A stretch of DNA of 64,000 bases from Rahnella inusitata_A. GTDB taxonomy: Bacteria; Pseudomonadota; Gammaproteobacteria; Enterobacterales; Enterobacteriaceae. The stretch is from positions 629,256 through 693,255 of the forward strand of contig NZ_CBCPJJ010000009.1 in the NCBI RefSeq assembly GCF_965118895.1. The letters run 5' to 3'. This document shows, piece by piece, positions 16,262 through 25,226 of this stretch (the stretch's first letter is position 1; the number at the start of each line of letters is the position of its first letter). Made by a program: the position numbers and the translations under genes. The notes beneath the pieces are model-generated. The model saw nothing but the letters and a program-made list of their open reading frames with translations. It ran no database searches and was not told the origin of the DNA.

Positions 16262-16996
16262 ATGAGCTTCGAAGGCAAAATTGCACTGGTTACCGGTGCC
16301 AGCCGTGGTATTGGCCGCGCTATCGCAGAAAAACTGGTTGCTGGCGGCGCGAAAGTGATCGGCACCGCGACCAGCGATAAAGGCGCGGAAGCGATCGGCG
16401 AATATTTAGGCGAAAATGGCAAAGGGATCATGCTCAATGTGGTTGATTCTGCATCTATTGAGCAAGTATTGGCGACGATTCGAGCTGAATTTGGCGAAAT
16501 TGACATTTTAGTTAATAATGCCGGCATCACCCGTGATAACCTTCTCATGCGTATGAAGGATGATGAGTGGCAGGATATCCTGGATACGAATCTGACTTCG
16601 GTGTTTCGGCTGTCAAAAGCTGTCATGCGAGCTATGATGAAGAAACGGTGTGGACGGATTATTACAATTGGTTCCGTTGTTGGCACCATGGGTAACGCAG
16701 GGCAGGCGAACTACGCGGCGGCTAAAGCTGGCTTGATTGGTTTTAGTAAGTCTTTGGCGCGTGAAGTTGCTTCACGTGGCATTACTGTCAACGTCGTGGC
16801 TCCCGGCTTTATTGAGACGGATATGACAAGGGCGTTGACAGATGATCAACGCGCAGGCATTTTGTCATCAGTTCCAGCCAACCGGTTGGGCGATGCCAAA
16901 GAAATTGCCAGCGCCGTTGCTTTTTTAGCCTCTGACGAGGCCAGCTATATCACGGGCGAAACATTACATGTCAATGGCGGCATGTACATGATTTAA
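16262..16996 (+). CDS. fabG: 3-oxoacyl-ACP reductase
   Basis: A 244-residue short-chain dehydrogenase that reduces 3-ketoacyl-ACP with NADPH in each round of fatty-acid elongation. The Rossmann GASRGIG motif is at about 12-18, NNAG at about 86-89, catalytic Ser138 region GSVVG and the YAAAK active site at about 151-155. An AAGAGGATAAT ribosome site precedes the ATG. It is followed by a 153-base gap with a hairpin before acpP. Confidence 0.97.
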   Translation: MSFEGKIALVTGASRGIGRAIAEKLVAGGAKVIGTATSDKGAEAIGEYLGENGKGIMLNVVDSASIEQVLATIRAEFGEIDILVNNAGITRDNLLMRMKDDEWQDILDTNLTSVFRLSKAVMRAMMKKRCGRIITIGSVVGTMGNAGQANYAAAKAGLIGFSKSLAREVASRGITVNVVAPGFIETDMTRALTDDQRAGILSSVPANRLGDAKEIASAVAFLASDEASYITGETLHVNGGMYMI

Positions 16997-17017
16997 AAAT
17001 TACGAAACTATTTGCGT

Positions 17018-17043
17018 TTTTTGCGGTAAAAACCGCAAAATAG
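17018..17043. repeat. Hairpin between fabG and acpP
   Basis: TTTTGCGG and CCGCAAAA pair perfectly around TAAAAA. Neither strand has a clear T run after the stem, so it is more likely a partial terminator or a processing/stability element than a full stop. It separates the fabG mRNA from the very highly expressed acpP. Confidence 0.6.
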
Positions 17044-17149
17044 AGCAAATTCGTGGTTTGAATAGCCTGGATTTAGTTGCATCTTTTTCAACATTTTATA
17101 CACTACGAAAACCATCGCGAAAGCGAGTTTTGATAGGAAATTTAAGAGT

Positions 17150-17386
17150 ATGAGCACTATCGAAGAACGCGTTAAGAAAATCATCGTTGAACAGCTGGGT
17201 GTTAAACAGGAAGAAGTAGTGAATGCTGCATCTTTCGTAGACGACCTTGGCGCTGATTCTCTCGACACCGTTGAGCTGGTTATGGCTCTGGAAGAAGAGT
17301 TTGATACCGAGATCCCTGACGAAGAAGCTGAAAAAATCACTACTGTTCAGGCAGCAATTGATTTTATCAACGCTAGCCAACAGTAA
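17150..17386 (+). CDS. acpP: Acyl carrier protein
   Basis: A 78-residue, very acidic four-helix protein that carries growing acyl chains on 4'-phosphopantetheine attached to Ser37 in GADSLDTVELV. Sequence is near-identical to E. coli AcpP. A TAGGAAATTTAAGAGT leader precedes the ATG. It has its own strong terminator downstream, so it can be expressed apart from fabF. Confidence 0.98.
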   Translation: MSTIEERVKKIIVEQLGVKQEEVVNAASFVDDLGADSLDTVELVMALEEEFDTEIPDEEAEKITTVQAAIDFINASQQ

Positions 17387-17411
17387 GCGTACATGCTTTA
17401 AGTTTAGATAG

Positions 17412-17446
17412 TTAGGCGGTCATTTGACCGCCTAAGTTTTTTTTAT
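17412..17446 (+). terminator. acpP terminator
   Basis: An 11-bp perfect stem TTAGGCGGTCA / TGACCGCCTAA with a two-base apex, followed by GTTTTTTTTA. It lies 25 bases after the acpP stop codon. Confidence 0.9.
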
Positions 17447-17487
17447 CCCACGGTATTACTACTTTTTTCCCTCCCTGGAGGACACCC

Positions 17488-18729
17488 GTGTCTAAGCGTC
17501 GAGTTGTAGTGACTGGACTGGGCATGCTGTCTCCTGTCGGCAATACTGTAGAGTCCACTTGGAACGCTCTCCTTGCCGGTCAGAGTGGCATTAGCCTGAT
17601 CGACCATTTTGATACTAGCGCCTATGCAACACGTTTTGCTGGCTTAGTAAAAGATTTTAACTGTGAAGAGTTCATCCCGCGCAAAGATGCCCGCAAGATG
17701 GATGCCTTTATTCAGTATGGTATTACTGCCGGTATTCAAGCGATGCAAGACTCAGGGCTTGAAGTGACCGCTGAGAACGCGACACGCATTGGTGCGGCGA
17801 TCGGTTCCGGCATCGGCGGGCTTGGTCTGATAGAAGAAAACCACACCTCATTGGTTAACGGCGGACCACGCAAAATCAGTCCTTTCTTCGTTCCATCAAC
17901 TATCGTAAACATGATTGCCGGTCATTTGAGCATTATGTTTGGATTACGTGGACCGAGTATTTCTATTGCAACAGCCTGTACTTCTGGCGTACACAACATT
18001 GGCCATGCGGCACGTATCATTGCGTATAATGACGCAGACGTGATGCTGGCAGGCGGCGCGGAAAAAGCCAGTACCCCGCTGGGTGTCGGTGGTTTTGGCG
18101 CGGCCCGTGCGTTATCAACGCGTAATGACAACCCTCAGGCGGCGAGCCGTCCTTGGGATAAAGACAGAGACGGATTCGTTCTTGGTGACGGCGCTGGTAT
18201 CATGGTGCTGGAAGAGTACGAACACGCCCGCAAACGTGGTGCAAAGATTTATGCTGAGATCGTCGGTTTTGGGATGAGCAGTGACGCGTACCACATGACC
18301 TCGCCGCCGGAAGACGGTGCTGGTGCCGCTCTGGCGATGGAAAATGCATTAAACGACGCTGGCATTTCTGCTTCTGCCATTGGTTATATTAACGCACACG
18401 GTACATCTACCGCTGCAGGCGATAAAGCCGAAGCTCAGGCTGTGAAGTCAGTATTTGGTGCCGACGCGCACAAAGTTCTGGTGAGTTCCACTAAGTCGAT
18501 GACTGGCCACCTGCTAGGTGCAGCGGGTGCAGTGGAATCTATCTTTACCGTTCTCTCTTTGCGCGATCAGGCAGTTCCACCGACCATCAATCTGGACAAT
18601 CCAGATGAAGGTTGCGATCTTGATTTCGTGGCTCACGAGGCGCGGCAGGTCAAGGGGATGGAGTATACACTGTGCAACTCGTTCGGATTTGGTGGCACCA
18701 ATGGTTCTCTGGTGTTCCGTAAAGTCTGA
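17488..18729 (+). CDS. fabF: 3-oxoacyl-ACP synthase II (KASII)
   Basis: A 413-residue elongating condensing enzyme that also controls temperature-dependent unsaturation of membrane lipids. Active-site Cys164 is in ATACTSGVHNIG, with catalytic His in NAHGTST (about 304) and TGHLLGA (about 341). Start is GTG (preceded by GGAGGACACCC), and length equals E. coli FabF. A terminator follows at once. Confidence 0.97.
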   Translation: MSKRRVVVTGLGMLSPVGNTVESTWNALLAGQSGISLIDHFDTSAYATRFAGLVKDFNCEEFIPRKDARKMDAFIQYGITAGIQAMQDSGLEVTAENATRIGAAIGSGIGGLGLIEENHTSLVNGGPRKISPFFVPSTIVNMIAGHLSIMFGLRGPSISIATACTSGVHNIGHAARIIAYNDADVMLAGGAEKASTPLGVGGFGAARALSTRNDNPQAASRPWDKDRDGFVLGDGAGIMVLEEYEHARKRGAKIYAEIVGFGMSSDAYHMTSPPEDGAGAALAMENALNDAGISASAIGYINAHGTSTAAGDKAEAQAVKSVFGADAHKVLVSSTKSMTGHLLGAAGAVESIFTVLSLRDQAVPPTINLDNPDEGCDLDFVAHEARQVKGMEYTLCNSFGFGGTNGSLVFRKV

Positions 18730-18751
18730 GTCAGTCAGTGATGCTGAAATG

Positions 18752-18776
18752 AAAGGCCCGTTAATCGGGCCTTTTT
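18752..18776 (+). terminator. fabF terminator
   Basis: Stem AAAGGCCCG / CGGGCCTTT with loop TTAAT, continuing into T5. It lies 22 bases after the fabF stop. Confidence 0.88.
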
Positions 18777-18940
18777 GCTGTCTGCATAAAAGTACTGAAG
18801 TCTCAAACGACAGCTCAACAGAAGGCGTGTTCATGCCCGTTGAGCGTTTGGGTTCGATAAAGTAGGAATGCTCCACTTGTTGCGTGGTGTCTGCTCACGC
18901 AGGCTCTGCTGTCAGAATAGTGCGCCCGGAGGGTATACCC

Positions 18941-19738
18941 ATGTGGATTAACGGTGTGGCAACAAAGACGTTGCTGGCAGGCGACCGCGCTGTGCAATTC
19001 GGCGACGGGTGTTTTACCACCGCGCGGGTGATTCACGGCAATATTCAGTTTCTGCCGCAGCACATCATCCGGATGCAACGCGCCGCCAGCGTCCTCATGA
19101 TTGACAACGCAGACTGGCAGGCGCTGGAAGCTGAAATGATTCTGGCAGCTGCCGGATGTGAGGAAGGCGTGGTCAAAGCGATCCTCTCTCGCGGGCAGGG
19201 CGGGCGTGGCTACAGCGCCGCTGGTTGTACACAGCCAACGCGCATCGTCACTGTGTCAGATTATCCTGCGCATTATCATCAGTGGCGAAAGCAGGGCGTG
19301 ACGCTCGGCTCAAGCCCGGTAGCACTGAGTAAAAATCCGCTGCTGGCAGGTATCAAGCATCTTAACCGGCTTGAACAGGTCATGATCCGCATGCATCTTG
19401 ACCAGACGGACGCCAATGAAGCGCTGGTGGTTGACACTTCCGGTTGCCTGGTGGAATGCTGTGCGGCCAATTTATTCTGGCGCAAGGGTACCCGCGTTTA
19501 TACCCCGGATTTATCGCAGTCCGGCGTTGACGGCATTATGCGTCAGCACATAATCCGCGAACTGGGTGCCAGTACTGAATGGACGATAGATATCGTCAGC
19601 GAAACACCCGGGACGCTGAGCGATGCTGATGAGGTTCTGATTTGTAATGCATTAATGCCATTATTACCGGTGACACAAGTGGATAAGCGCCATTTTTCCT
19701 CGCGTCATTTGTACGATTTTCTGCGCCATAGCTGTTAA
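18941..19738 (+). CDS. pabC: 4-amino-4-deoxychorismate lyase
   Basis: A 265-residue PLP enzyme of the branched-chain aminotransferase fold that splits aminodeoxychorismate into p-aminobenzoate and pyruvate for folate. The N-terminal DRAVQFGDGCFTT, the PLP Lys139 in AGIKHLNRLEQV and the EALVVDTSGCLVECCAANLFWRKG stretch are diagnostic. The ATG at 18941 follows GGAGGGTATACCC and gives the family length (E. coli 269); a longer frame upstream is unsupported. It heads pabC-mltG-tmk-holB-ycfH. Confidence 0.95.
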   Translation: MWINGVATKTLLAGDRAVQFGDGCFTTARVIHGNIQFLPQHIIRMQRAASVLMIDNADWQALEAEMILAAAGCEEGVVKAILSRGQGGRGYSAAGCTQPTRIVTVSDYPAHYHQWRKQGVTLGSSPVALSKNPLLAGIKHLNRLEQVMIRMHLDQTDANEALVVDTSGCLVECCAANLFWRKGTRVYTPDLSQSGVDGIMRQHIIRELGASTEWTIDIVSETPGTLSDADEVLICNALMPLLPVTQVDKRHFSSRHLYDFLRHSC

Positions 19739-19752
19739 TAAGTGAACAAACA

Positions 19753-20778
19753 ATGACAAACAAAAAGACCAAAATCTTCGCCCTGATAGTCCTGATCCTG
19801 CTCGGGGCGGTGGCGTTTGCCTATCACAAAGTGAAACAGTTTGCTGACCGGCCAATTAACGTCAGCAGTGAAACCCTCTTTACCCTGCCAGCAGGCACCG
19901 GGCGTGTGGTGCTGGAAACTTTGCTGATCGATAAAAAGCTCATGAAACCCAACCCGTGGTTTCCGTGGCTCCTGCGTCTTGAACCAGAATTAAGTGAATT
20001 CAAAGCGGGCACATATCGCTTTGAAAAAGGTATGACAATCCGCCAGATGCTTGAGCTGCTGAAAAGTGGCAAAGAGGCGCAGTTCAGCATCCGCTTCGTG
20101 GAAGGCTTTAAACTGAGTGACTGGATGAAAGTGCTGGATAACTCGGAATTTCTCAAACACGAACTGAAAGATAAGAGCGGCGAAGAGATCGCCGCAGCGC
20201 TGGGCATGACCGATACTAAAAATGCTGAAGGCTGGCTGTATCCTGATACCTATCATTACACCGCCGGCATGACGGATTTATCGTTGCTCAAACGTGCTCA
20301 CGTGCGGATGGAAAAAACCGTTGCCGATATCTGGAAAGGACGAGCAGATTCTCTGCCGTACAAAACCCCGGCCGATATGGTGACCATGGCGTCTATCATT
20401 GAAAAAGAAACCGCAGTGAAAGGCGAACGAGCAGAAGTGGCTTCCGTTTTCATTAACCGGTTGAGAATTGGTATGCGTCTGCAAACCGATCCGACGGTCA
20501 TTTATGGCATGGGTGAGAGTTACACCGGTAATATCCGCAAGAAAGATCTTGAGACGCCAACGCCGTACAATACCTACGTGATATCCGGTCTGCCACCGTC
20601 GCCAATAGCGATGCCGAGCGAAGCTTCGCTAGAGGCTGCGGCGCATCCTGCAAAAACGCCGTATCTTTATTTTGTTGCTGACGGCAAAGGCGGGCATACT
20701 TTCAGCACTAACCTTGAGAATCACAACAAGGCGGTTCGCGTGTATTTAGAGGCTCTGAAGAATAAGAATGAAAAGTAA
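19753..20778 (+). CDS. mltG: Endolytic murein transglycosylase MltG
   Basis: A 341-residue inner-membrane protein with one N-terminal transmembrane helix (about 7-24) and a periplasmic YceG domain. It cleaves nascent glycan strands and is thought to set their length. The catalytic Glu is Glu217 in the ASIIEKE motif; the GLPPSPIAMPSEASLEAA stretch near the end is also characteristic. It overlaps the tmk start by 11 bases. Confidence 0.95.
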   Translation: MTNKKTKIFALIVLILLGAVAFAYHKVKQFADRPINVSSETLFTLPAGTGRVVLETLLIDKKLMKPNPWFPWLLRLEPELSEFKAGTYRFEKGMTIRQMLELLKSGKEAQFSIRFVEGFKLSDWMKVLDNSEFLKHELKDKSGEEIAAALGMTDTKNAEGWLYPDTYHYTAGMTDLSLLKRAHVRMEKTVADIWKGRADSLPYKTPADMVTMASIIEKETAVKGERAEVASVFINRLRIGMRLQTDPTVIYGMGESYTGNIRKKDLETPTPYNTYVISGLPPSPIAMPSEASLEAAAHPAKTPYLYFVADGKGGHTFSTNLENHNKAVRVYLEALKNKNEK

Positions 20779-21424
20779 CTTCATTGTAATTGAAGGCCTT
20801 GAAGGGGCGGGCAAAACGACCGCTCATGAAGTGGTTGTGAATGCATTGCGCCAGCATGGCGTCGAAGAAATCATTTTCACCCGTGAGCCCGGCGGTACGC
20901 CGCTGGCAGAAAAGCTGCGGGATTTATTTAAGCGCGGCGTGGAAGGTGAAAAACCGACCGTTAAAGCCGAAGTACTGATGCTGTATGCCGCGCGCGTTCA
21001 ACTGGTTGAAACCGTTATCCTGCCTGCGCTGGCGCGAGGTGCATGGGTGGTTGGCGATCGTCACGATCTCTCTTCACAGGCCTATCAGGGCGGCGGTCGC
21101 GGTATTGACGCTAAACTCATGAGTTCGCTGCGCGATACCGTGCTCGGTGATTTCCGCCCGGACCTGACGCTGTATCTCGACTTGCCGCCGGCTATTGGTC
21201 TGCAACGCGCCCGTGCGCGCGGTGAGTTGGATCGTATCGAGCAGGAAGCTTTGCCGTTCTTTGAACGTACACGCGCCCGTTATCTGGAACTGGCCGCCGA
21301 AGACAGTCGCATCAAAACTATCGATGCTTCGCAAACCATTGAGCAGGTGACCGCATCCATCGAACAGACATTGAAAAAGTGGTTCGATGAGCAGCAGGCC
21401 TCTGCACAAGGCCAGACGTTATGA
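20768..21424 (+). CDS. tmk: Thymidylate kinase
   Basis: A 218-residue kinase that phosphorylates dTMP to dTDP with ATP, an essential step for DNA synthesis. The P-loop EGLEGAGKTT lies at residues 8-17, followed by TREPGGTPLAEKLR, the GDRHDLSSQAYQGGGRG substrate loop and the LID region RARARGELDRIE. The ATG lies inside the end of mltG and the stop overlaps holB by 4 bases (ATGA), showing tight coupling. Confidence 0.96.
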   Translation: MKSNFIVIEGLEGAGKTTAHEVVVNALRQHGVEEIIFTREPGGTPLAEKLRDLFKRGVEGEKPTVKAEVLMLYAARVQLVETVILPALARGAWVVGDRHDLSSQAYQGGGRGIDAKLMSSLRDTVLGDFRPDLTLYLDLPPAIGLQRARARGELDRIEQEALPFFERTRARYLELAAEDSRIKTIDASQTIEQVTASIEQTLKKWFDEQQASAQGQTL

Positions 21425-22440
21425 GCTGGTATCCGTGGCTTAGTGCCCCCTATCGTCAACTGATCGGGCAATATCAGGCCGGTCGCGGACATCACGCCGT
21501 GCTGATGCACGTTGCTGCGGGCATGGGTGATGAAGCGCTGGTGTATGGTCTGAGCCGCTGGTTACTTTGTCAGCATAAAGACGGCGAGAAGAGCTGCGGA
21601 AAATGCCACAGCTGCCAGCTGATGATTGCCGGAAATCACCCGGACTGGCATGTGTTACAACCGGAAAAAGGTAAAAACTCACTGGGCATCGATCCCGTGC
21701 GTCAGCTGATCGAAACGTTGTACAACTATTCGCAGCAGGGTGGTGCGAAAGTGGTGTGGATCCCGCAGACAGAATTGCTGACGGAAGCTGCCGCCAATGC
21801 CTTGCTCAAAACACTGGAAGAACCGCCTGCCGGGACCTATTTCCTGCTGGGTTGCCGGGAACCCTCGTCTTTGCTGGCGACTATCCGCAGTCGCTGTTTC
21901 TACTGGCATCTGCCGGTGCCTGAAGAAGCATTATCGGTGCAGTGGATCAACCGCCAGATGAGCGCCGAGCCCGTTTCAGTTAAAACCGCGTTACGCCTGA
22001 CCAACGGCGCACCGCTTTCTGCGCTAGAACTGTTGCAGCCGGAACGCTGGAAACAGCGCGTGGCGCTTTGCCAGCAGCTTTACATCCAGAGTCAGCAACA
22101 GGATATGTTGTCGCTGCTACCGCAGCTAAACCATGACGATGCCGCCGATCGCATCTACTGGCTGGCCTCGCTGCTGCTTGATGCCATCAAATGGCAGCAA
22201 CACGCAGCGCAGTTTATTCTCAATCATGACCAGCAGCCGCTTATCGCGCTGCTGGCCAGTGCGCAGTCCAACGCTTCGCTGCAACAGTCTGTCTCAGCCT
22301 GGATGCAGTGCCGTCGGCAGTTGCTGTCTATCGTGGGTGTGAACCGCGAACTTCTGCTCACCGAACAGCTGTTGGAATGGGAGCAAATGTTGCAGGGCGC
22401 AGTGTCTCCTTCCCACTTCAGCTCAGGCATGATGCGCTGA
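21421..22440 (+). CDS. holB: DNA polymerase III subunit delta'
   Basis: The 339-residue clamp-loader delta' subunit, which works with gamma/tau and delta to load the beta clamp. A zinc-binding Cys set is visible in CQHKDGEKSCGKCHSC (about 51-66), then QTELLTEAAANALLKTLEEPP, typical of the family sensor region. It lacks a P-loop, as expected for delta'. It starts inside tmk by 4 bases. Confidence 0.94.
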   Translation: MSWYPWLSAPYRQLIGQYQAGRGHHAVLMHVAAGMGDEALVYGLSRWLLCQHKDGEKSCGKCHSCQLMIAGNHPDWHVLQPEKGKNSLGIDPVRQLIETLYNYSQQGGAKVVWIPQTELLTEAAANALLKTLEEPPAGTYFLLGCREPSSLLATIRSRCFYWHLPVPEEALSVQWINRQMSAEPVSVKTALRLTNGAPLSALELLQPERWKQRVALCQQLYIQSQQQDMLSLLPQLNHDDAADRIYWLASLLLDAIKWQQHAAQFILNHDQQPLIALLASAQSNASLQQSVSAWMQCRRQLLSIVGVNRELLLTEQLLEWEQMLQGAVSPSHFSSGMMR

Positions 22441-22472
22441 TCCCCACTTTTAATCGTAATGAGTTAACTACT

Positions 22473-23267
22473 ATGTTTTTAGTCGATTCCCACTGTCACC
22501 TTGACAGCCTGGATTACAACGAACTGCATTCAGGCGTGGATAACGTGCTGGAAAAGGCGCGCGAGCGTGACGTGAAATATATGCTGGCGGTGGCGACCAC
22601 GTTGCCGGGCTATGAGGCGATGACGCAACTGATTGGCGATCGCCCGGACGTGGCATTTTCCTGCGGTGTTCATCCGCTGAACATTGACGATGGTTATGAA
22701 TTTGCCGAACTGCGCCGTCTGGCAGCCAGCCCGAAGGTTGTGGCGCTGGGTGAAACCGGTCTGGATTATTTCTATCAGAAAGAAGCACATCAGCTGAAGC
22801 TGCAACAGGATTCTTTCCGCGAGCATATCCGCATTGGCCGTGCGCTAAATAAACCGGTGATCGTGCATACACGCGATGCGCGTCAGGATACGCTGGATAT
22901 CCTCAAAGAGGAAAATGCAGGGGAGTGCGGTGGCGTTCTGCACTGTTTTACCGAAGATCTGCCGACGGCGGAATTCCTGTTGGATCTCGGTTTCTACATT
23001 TCGTTCTCCGGCATTGTGACGTTCCGAAATGCTGAAGCCTTACGCGAAGTGGCACGTTATGTACCGCTCGATCGCCTGCTGGTGGAAACGGATTCGCCGT
23101 ATCTGGCGCCGGTGCCTCACCGTGGGAAAGAGAATCAGCCTGCGTATGTACGCGATGTGGCCGATTACATGGCTGTACTCAAAGGTGTCAGCGTTGAACA
23201 GCTCGCAGAAGCCACCACCGCAAACTTTTCACGATTATTTCACATCGATACTTCCTCCTTGATCTAG
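22473..23267 (+). CDS. ycfH: TatD-family metal-dependent hydrolase YcfH
   Basis: A 264-residue TIM-barrel metallohydrolase of the TatD DNase family. The metal ligands appear in DSHCHLD (residues 5-11), the GETGLDYF segment, HTRDA and the ETDSPYLAPVPHRG C-terminal motif. I chose the ATG at 22473, which matches the family start, rather than a frame extending back inside holB. TatD proteins act as 3'-5' exonucleases or deacylases; the exact substrate of this branch is unsettled. Confidence 0.93.
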   Translation: MFLVDSHCHLDSLDYNELHSGVDNVLEKARERDVKYMLAVATTLPGYEAMTQLIGDRPDVAFSCGVHPLNIDDGYEFAELRRLAASPKVVALGETGLDYFYQKEAHQLKLQQDSFREHIRIGRALNKPVIVHTRDARQDTLDILKEENAGECGGVLHCFTEDLPTAEFLLDLGFYISFSGIVTFRNAEALREVARYVPLDRLLVETDSPYLAPVPHRGKENQPAYVRDVADYMAVLKGVSVEQLAEATTANFSRLFHIDTSSLI

Positions 23268-23604
23268 GCTGTAGCTTAGTCATATTCGCTGGATTTATTT
23301 TTCACCTCGTAATTAATCATCTGAATGAGGTATCTTGGCACCGTTTTTCGGTTGTCAGGAGAGCCTCATTCGGATTTTATGCGGCAAAGTGACGGTTTTT
23401 AATCCGGTTTTTCGGCATTTTTCAGAAAAACGTGACTGCCATCAAACATTAACAAAGGGAATTATTTTACCCTGCGTAAAAATTAAAAGGGGTGCTCAGA
23501 CACCCGACTGTAAAAGGCTCAACGAGCTTTTTACAAAGCGGTCAGTTATCAGACGAACCGCATGAAGTATCAAAAAGCATCATTACTCAGGAGCACACTC
23601 AATT
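23268..23604 (+). promoter_or_regulatory. ptsG promoter and leader
   Basis: 337 bases without a supported gene, holding the ptsG control region. Two potential leader hairpins are visible: GGGTG-CTCAGA-CACCC near 23490-23505 and AAGGCTC-AAC-GAGCTT near 23514-23531. The last 20 bases, with the ribosome site CAGGAG, are nearly identical to the E. coli ptsG initiation region. In E. coli this promoter answers to CRP and Mlc; I could not place those operators with confidence. Confidence 0.65.
23585..23604 (+). promoter_or_regulatory. ptsG ribosome site with conserved SgrS target
   Basis: The bases ACTCAGGAGCAC, followed by ACTCAATT before the ATG, match the part of E. coli ptsG mRNA that the glucose-phosphate-stress small RNA SgrS pairs with through its GACTGAGTATTGG-like core. 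Conservation here, against a changed flank upstream, suggests the same post-transcriptional control. The sgrS gene itself is not in the window. Confidence 0.6.
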
Positions 23605-25038
23605 ATGTTTAAGAACGCGTTTGCAAACCTTCAGAAGGTCGGTAAATCGCTAATGTTGCCCGTTTCCGTACTGCCAATCGCAGGTATCCTGCTTGGCGTC
23701 GGTTCCGCAAACTTTAGCTGGCTGCCACTGATCGTTTCCCATGTTATGGCCGAAGCCGGTGGTTCAGTCTTCGCTAACATGCCTCTGATCTTCGCTATCG
23801 GCGTTGCATTAGGCTTCACCAACAACGACGGTGTTTCTGCACTGGCGGCAGTTGTGGCCTACGGCATCATGGTGAAAACCATGGCAGTTGTGGCCCCTCT
23901 GGTTCTGCATTTGCCGGCTGAAGAAATCGCATCCAGCCATCTGGCGGATACCGGCGTACTCGGCGGTATTATCTCCGGTGCGATTGCGGCATACATGTTC
24001 AACCGTTTCTACCGCATCAAGTTGCCAGAATATCTGGGCTTCTTCGCCGGTAAACGTTTTGTGCCTATCATCTCCGGTATGGCCGCTATCATCCTGGGTG
24101 TGGTTCTGTCCTTCATCTGGCCGCCAATCGGCAGCGCAATCCAAACCTTCTCCCAATGGGCTGCTTACCAGAACCCGGTTGTGGCATTTGGTATCTACGG
24201 TGTGGTTGAGCGTGCGCTGGTACCCTTTGGTCTGCATCATATCTGGAACGTTCCATTCCAGATGCAAATCGGTGAGTACGTGAACTCCGCAGGTCAGGTC
24301 TTCCACGGCGACATTCCTCGTTATATGGCCGGTGACCCGACTGCGGGTAAACTGTCCGGTGGCTTCCTGTTCAAAATGTACGGTCTGCCAGCTGCTGCAG
24401 TTGCTATCTGGCATTCAGCGAAACCTGAGAACCGTGCGAAGGTCGGCGGCATCATGATCTCCGCTGCGCTGACCGCGTTCCTGACCGGTATCACCGAGCC
24501 AATCGAATTCTCCTTCATGTTCGTTGCGCCGATCCTGTACGTGATCCACGCAATTCTGGCAGGTCTGGCGTTCCCAATTTGTATCCTGTTGGGTATGCGT
24601 GATGGCACCAGCTTCTCACACGGTCTGATTGACTTCATTGTGCTGAGTGGCAACAGCAGCCGTATCTGGCTGTTCCCTCTGGTTGGTGCGGTATATGCAG
24701 TGGTTTACTACAGCATCTTCCGTTTCCTGATTGCCAAACTGGATCTGAAAACGCCGGGTCGTGAAGACTCTGCCAGCGAAACGACTACTCAGGGCGGTTC
24801 AGAAATGTCTGCGTCTCTGGTTCAGGCTTTCGGTGGTAAAGACAACATCACTAACCTGGATGCCTGTATCACCCGTCTGCGCGTCAGCGTGGCTGATATC
24901 TCCAAAGTTGATCAGGCTGGCCTGAAAAAACTGGGTGCAGCCGGTGTGGTTGTGGCAGGCTCTGGTGTTCAGGCAATTTTCGGCACCAAGTCGGATAACC
25001 TGAAAACCGATATGGACGAGTACATGCGCAGCCATTAA
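23605..25038 (+). CDS. ptsG: PTS glucose transporter EIICB
   Basis: A 477-residue inner-membrane permease that imports glucose and phosphorylates it to glucose-6-phosphate, equal in length to E. coli PtsG. The EIIC domain (about 1-385) has multiple transmembrane helices and the GITEPIEFSFMFVAP sugar-site motif; after a Ser/Thr-rich linker comes the EIIB domain with phospho-acceptor Cys421 in LDACITRLRV. Its partner EIIA (crr) lies elsewhere. A terminator follows directly. Confidence 0.97.
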   Translation: MFKNAFANLQKVGKSLMLPVSVLPIAGILLGVGSANFSWLPLIVSHVMAEAGGSVFANMPLIFAIGVALGFTNNDGVSALAAVVAYGIMVKTMAVVAPLVLHLPAEEIASSHLADTGVLGGIISGAIAAYMFNRFYRIKLPEYLGFFAGKRFVPIISGMAAIILGVVLSFIWPPIGSAIQTFSQWAAYQNPVVAFGIYGVVERALVPFGLHHIWNVPFQMQIGEYVNSAGQVFHGDIPRYMAGDPTAGKLSGGFLFKMYGLPAAAVAIWHSAKPENRAKVGGIMISAALTAFLTGITEPIEFSFMFVAPILYVIHAILAGLAFPICILLGMRDGTSFSHGLIDFIVLSGNSSRIWLFPLVGAVYAVVYYSIFRFLIAKLDLKTPGREDSASETTTQGGSEMSASLVQAFGGKDNITNLDACITRLRVSVADISKVDQAGLKKLGAAGVVVAGSGVQAIFGTKSDNLKTDMDEYMRSH

Positions 25039-25064
25039 TGCTGAGCAGTATGAGTTCTGAGAGA

Positions 25065-25086
25065 GGAGGCTTCGGCCTCCTTTTTT
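25065..25086 (+). terminator. ptsG terminator
   Basis: Stem GGAGGC / GCCTCC with the stable TTCG tetraloop, followed by six T; 26 bases after the ptsG stop. Confidence 0.9.
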
Positions 25087-25226
25087 CATGCCTGCGATTT
25101 GCTATTTCGCACTCGCTGGCGTTTTCTGCGTCAATTAACCAGCTAAAAGCGTAATCAGGTTGAAAGGAATGGAAATTCTAACCCATACTGCGTACATCGC
25201 TTTTTACTATGTTAAGGACAGTTAAA

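Noticed and set aside
23335..23565. 76-codon open frame in the ptsG leader
   Set aside because: No ribosome site and overlaps leader hairpins; composition does not look coding.
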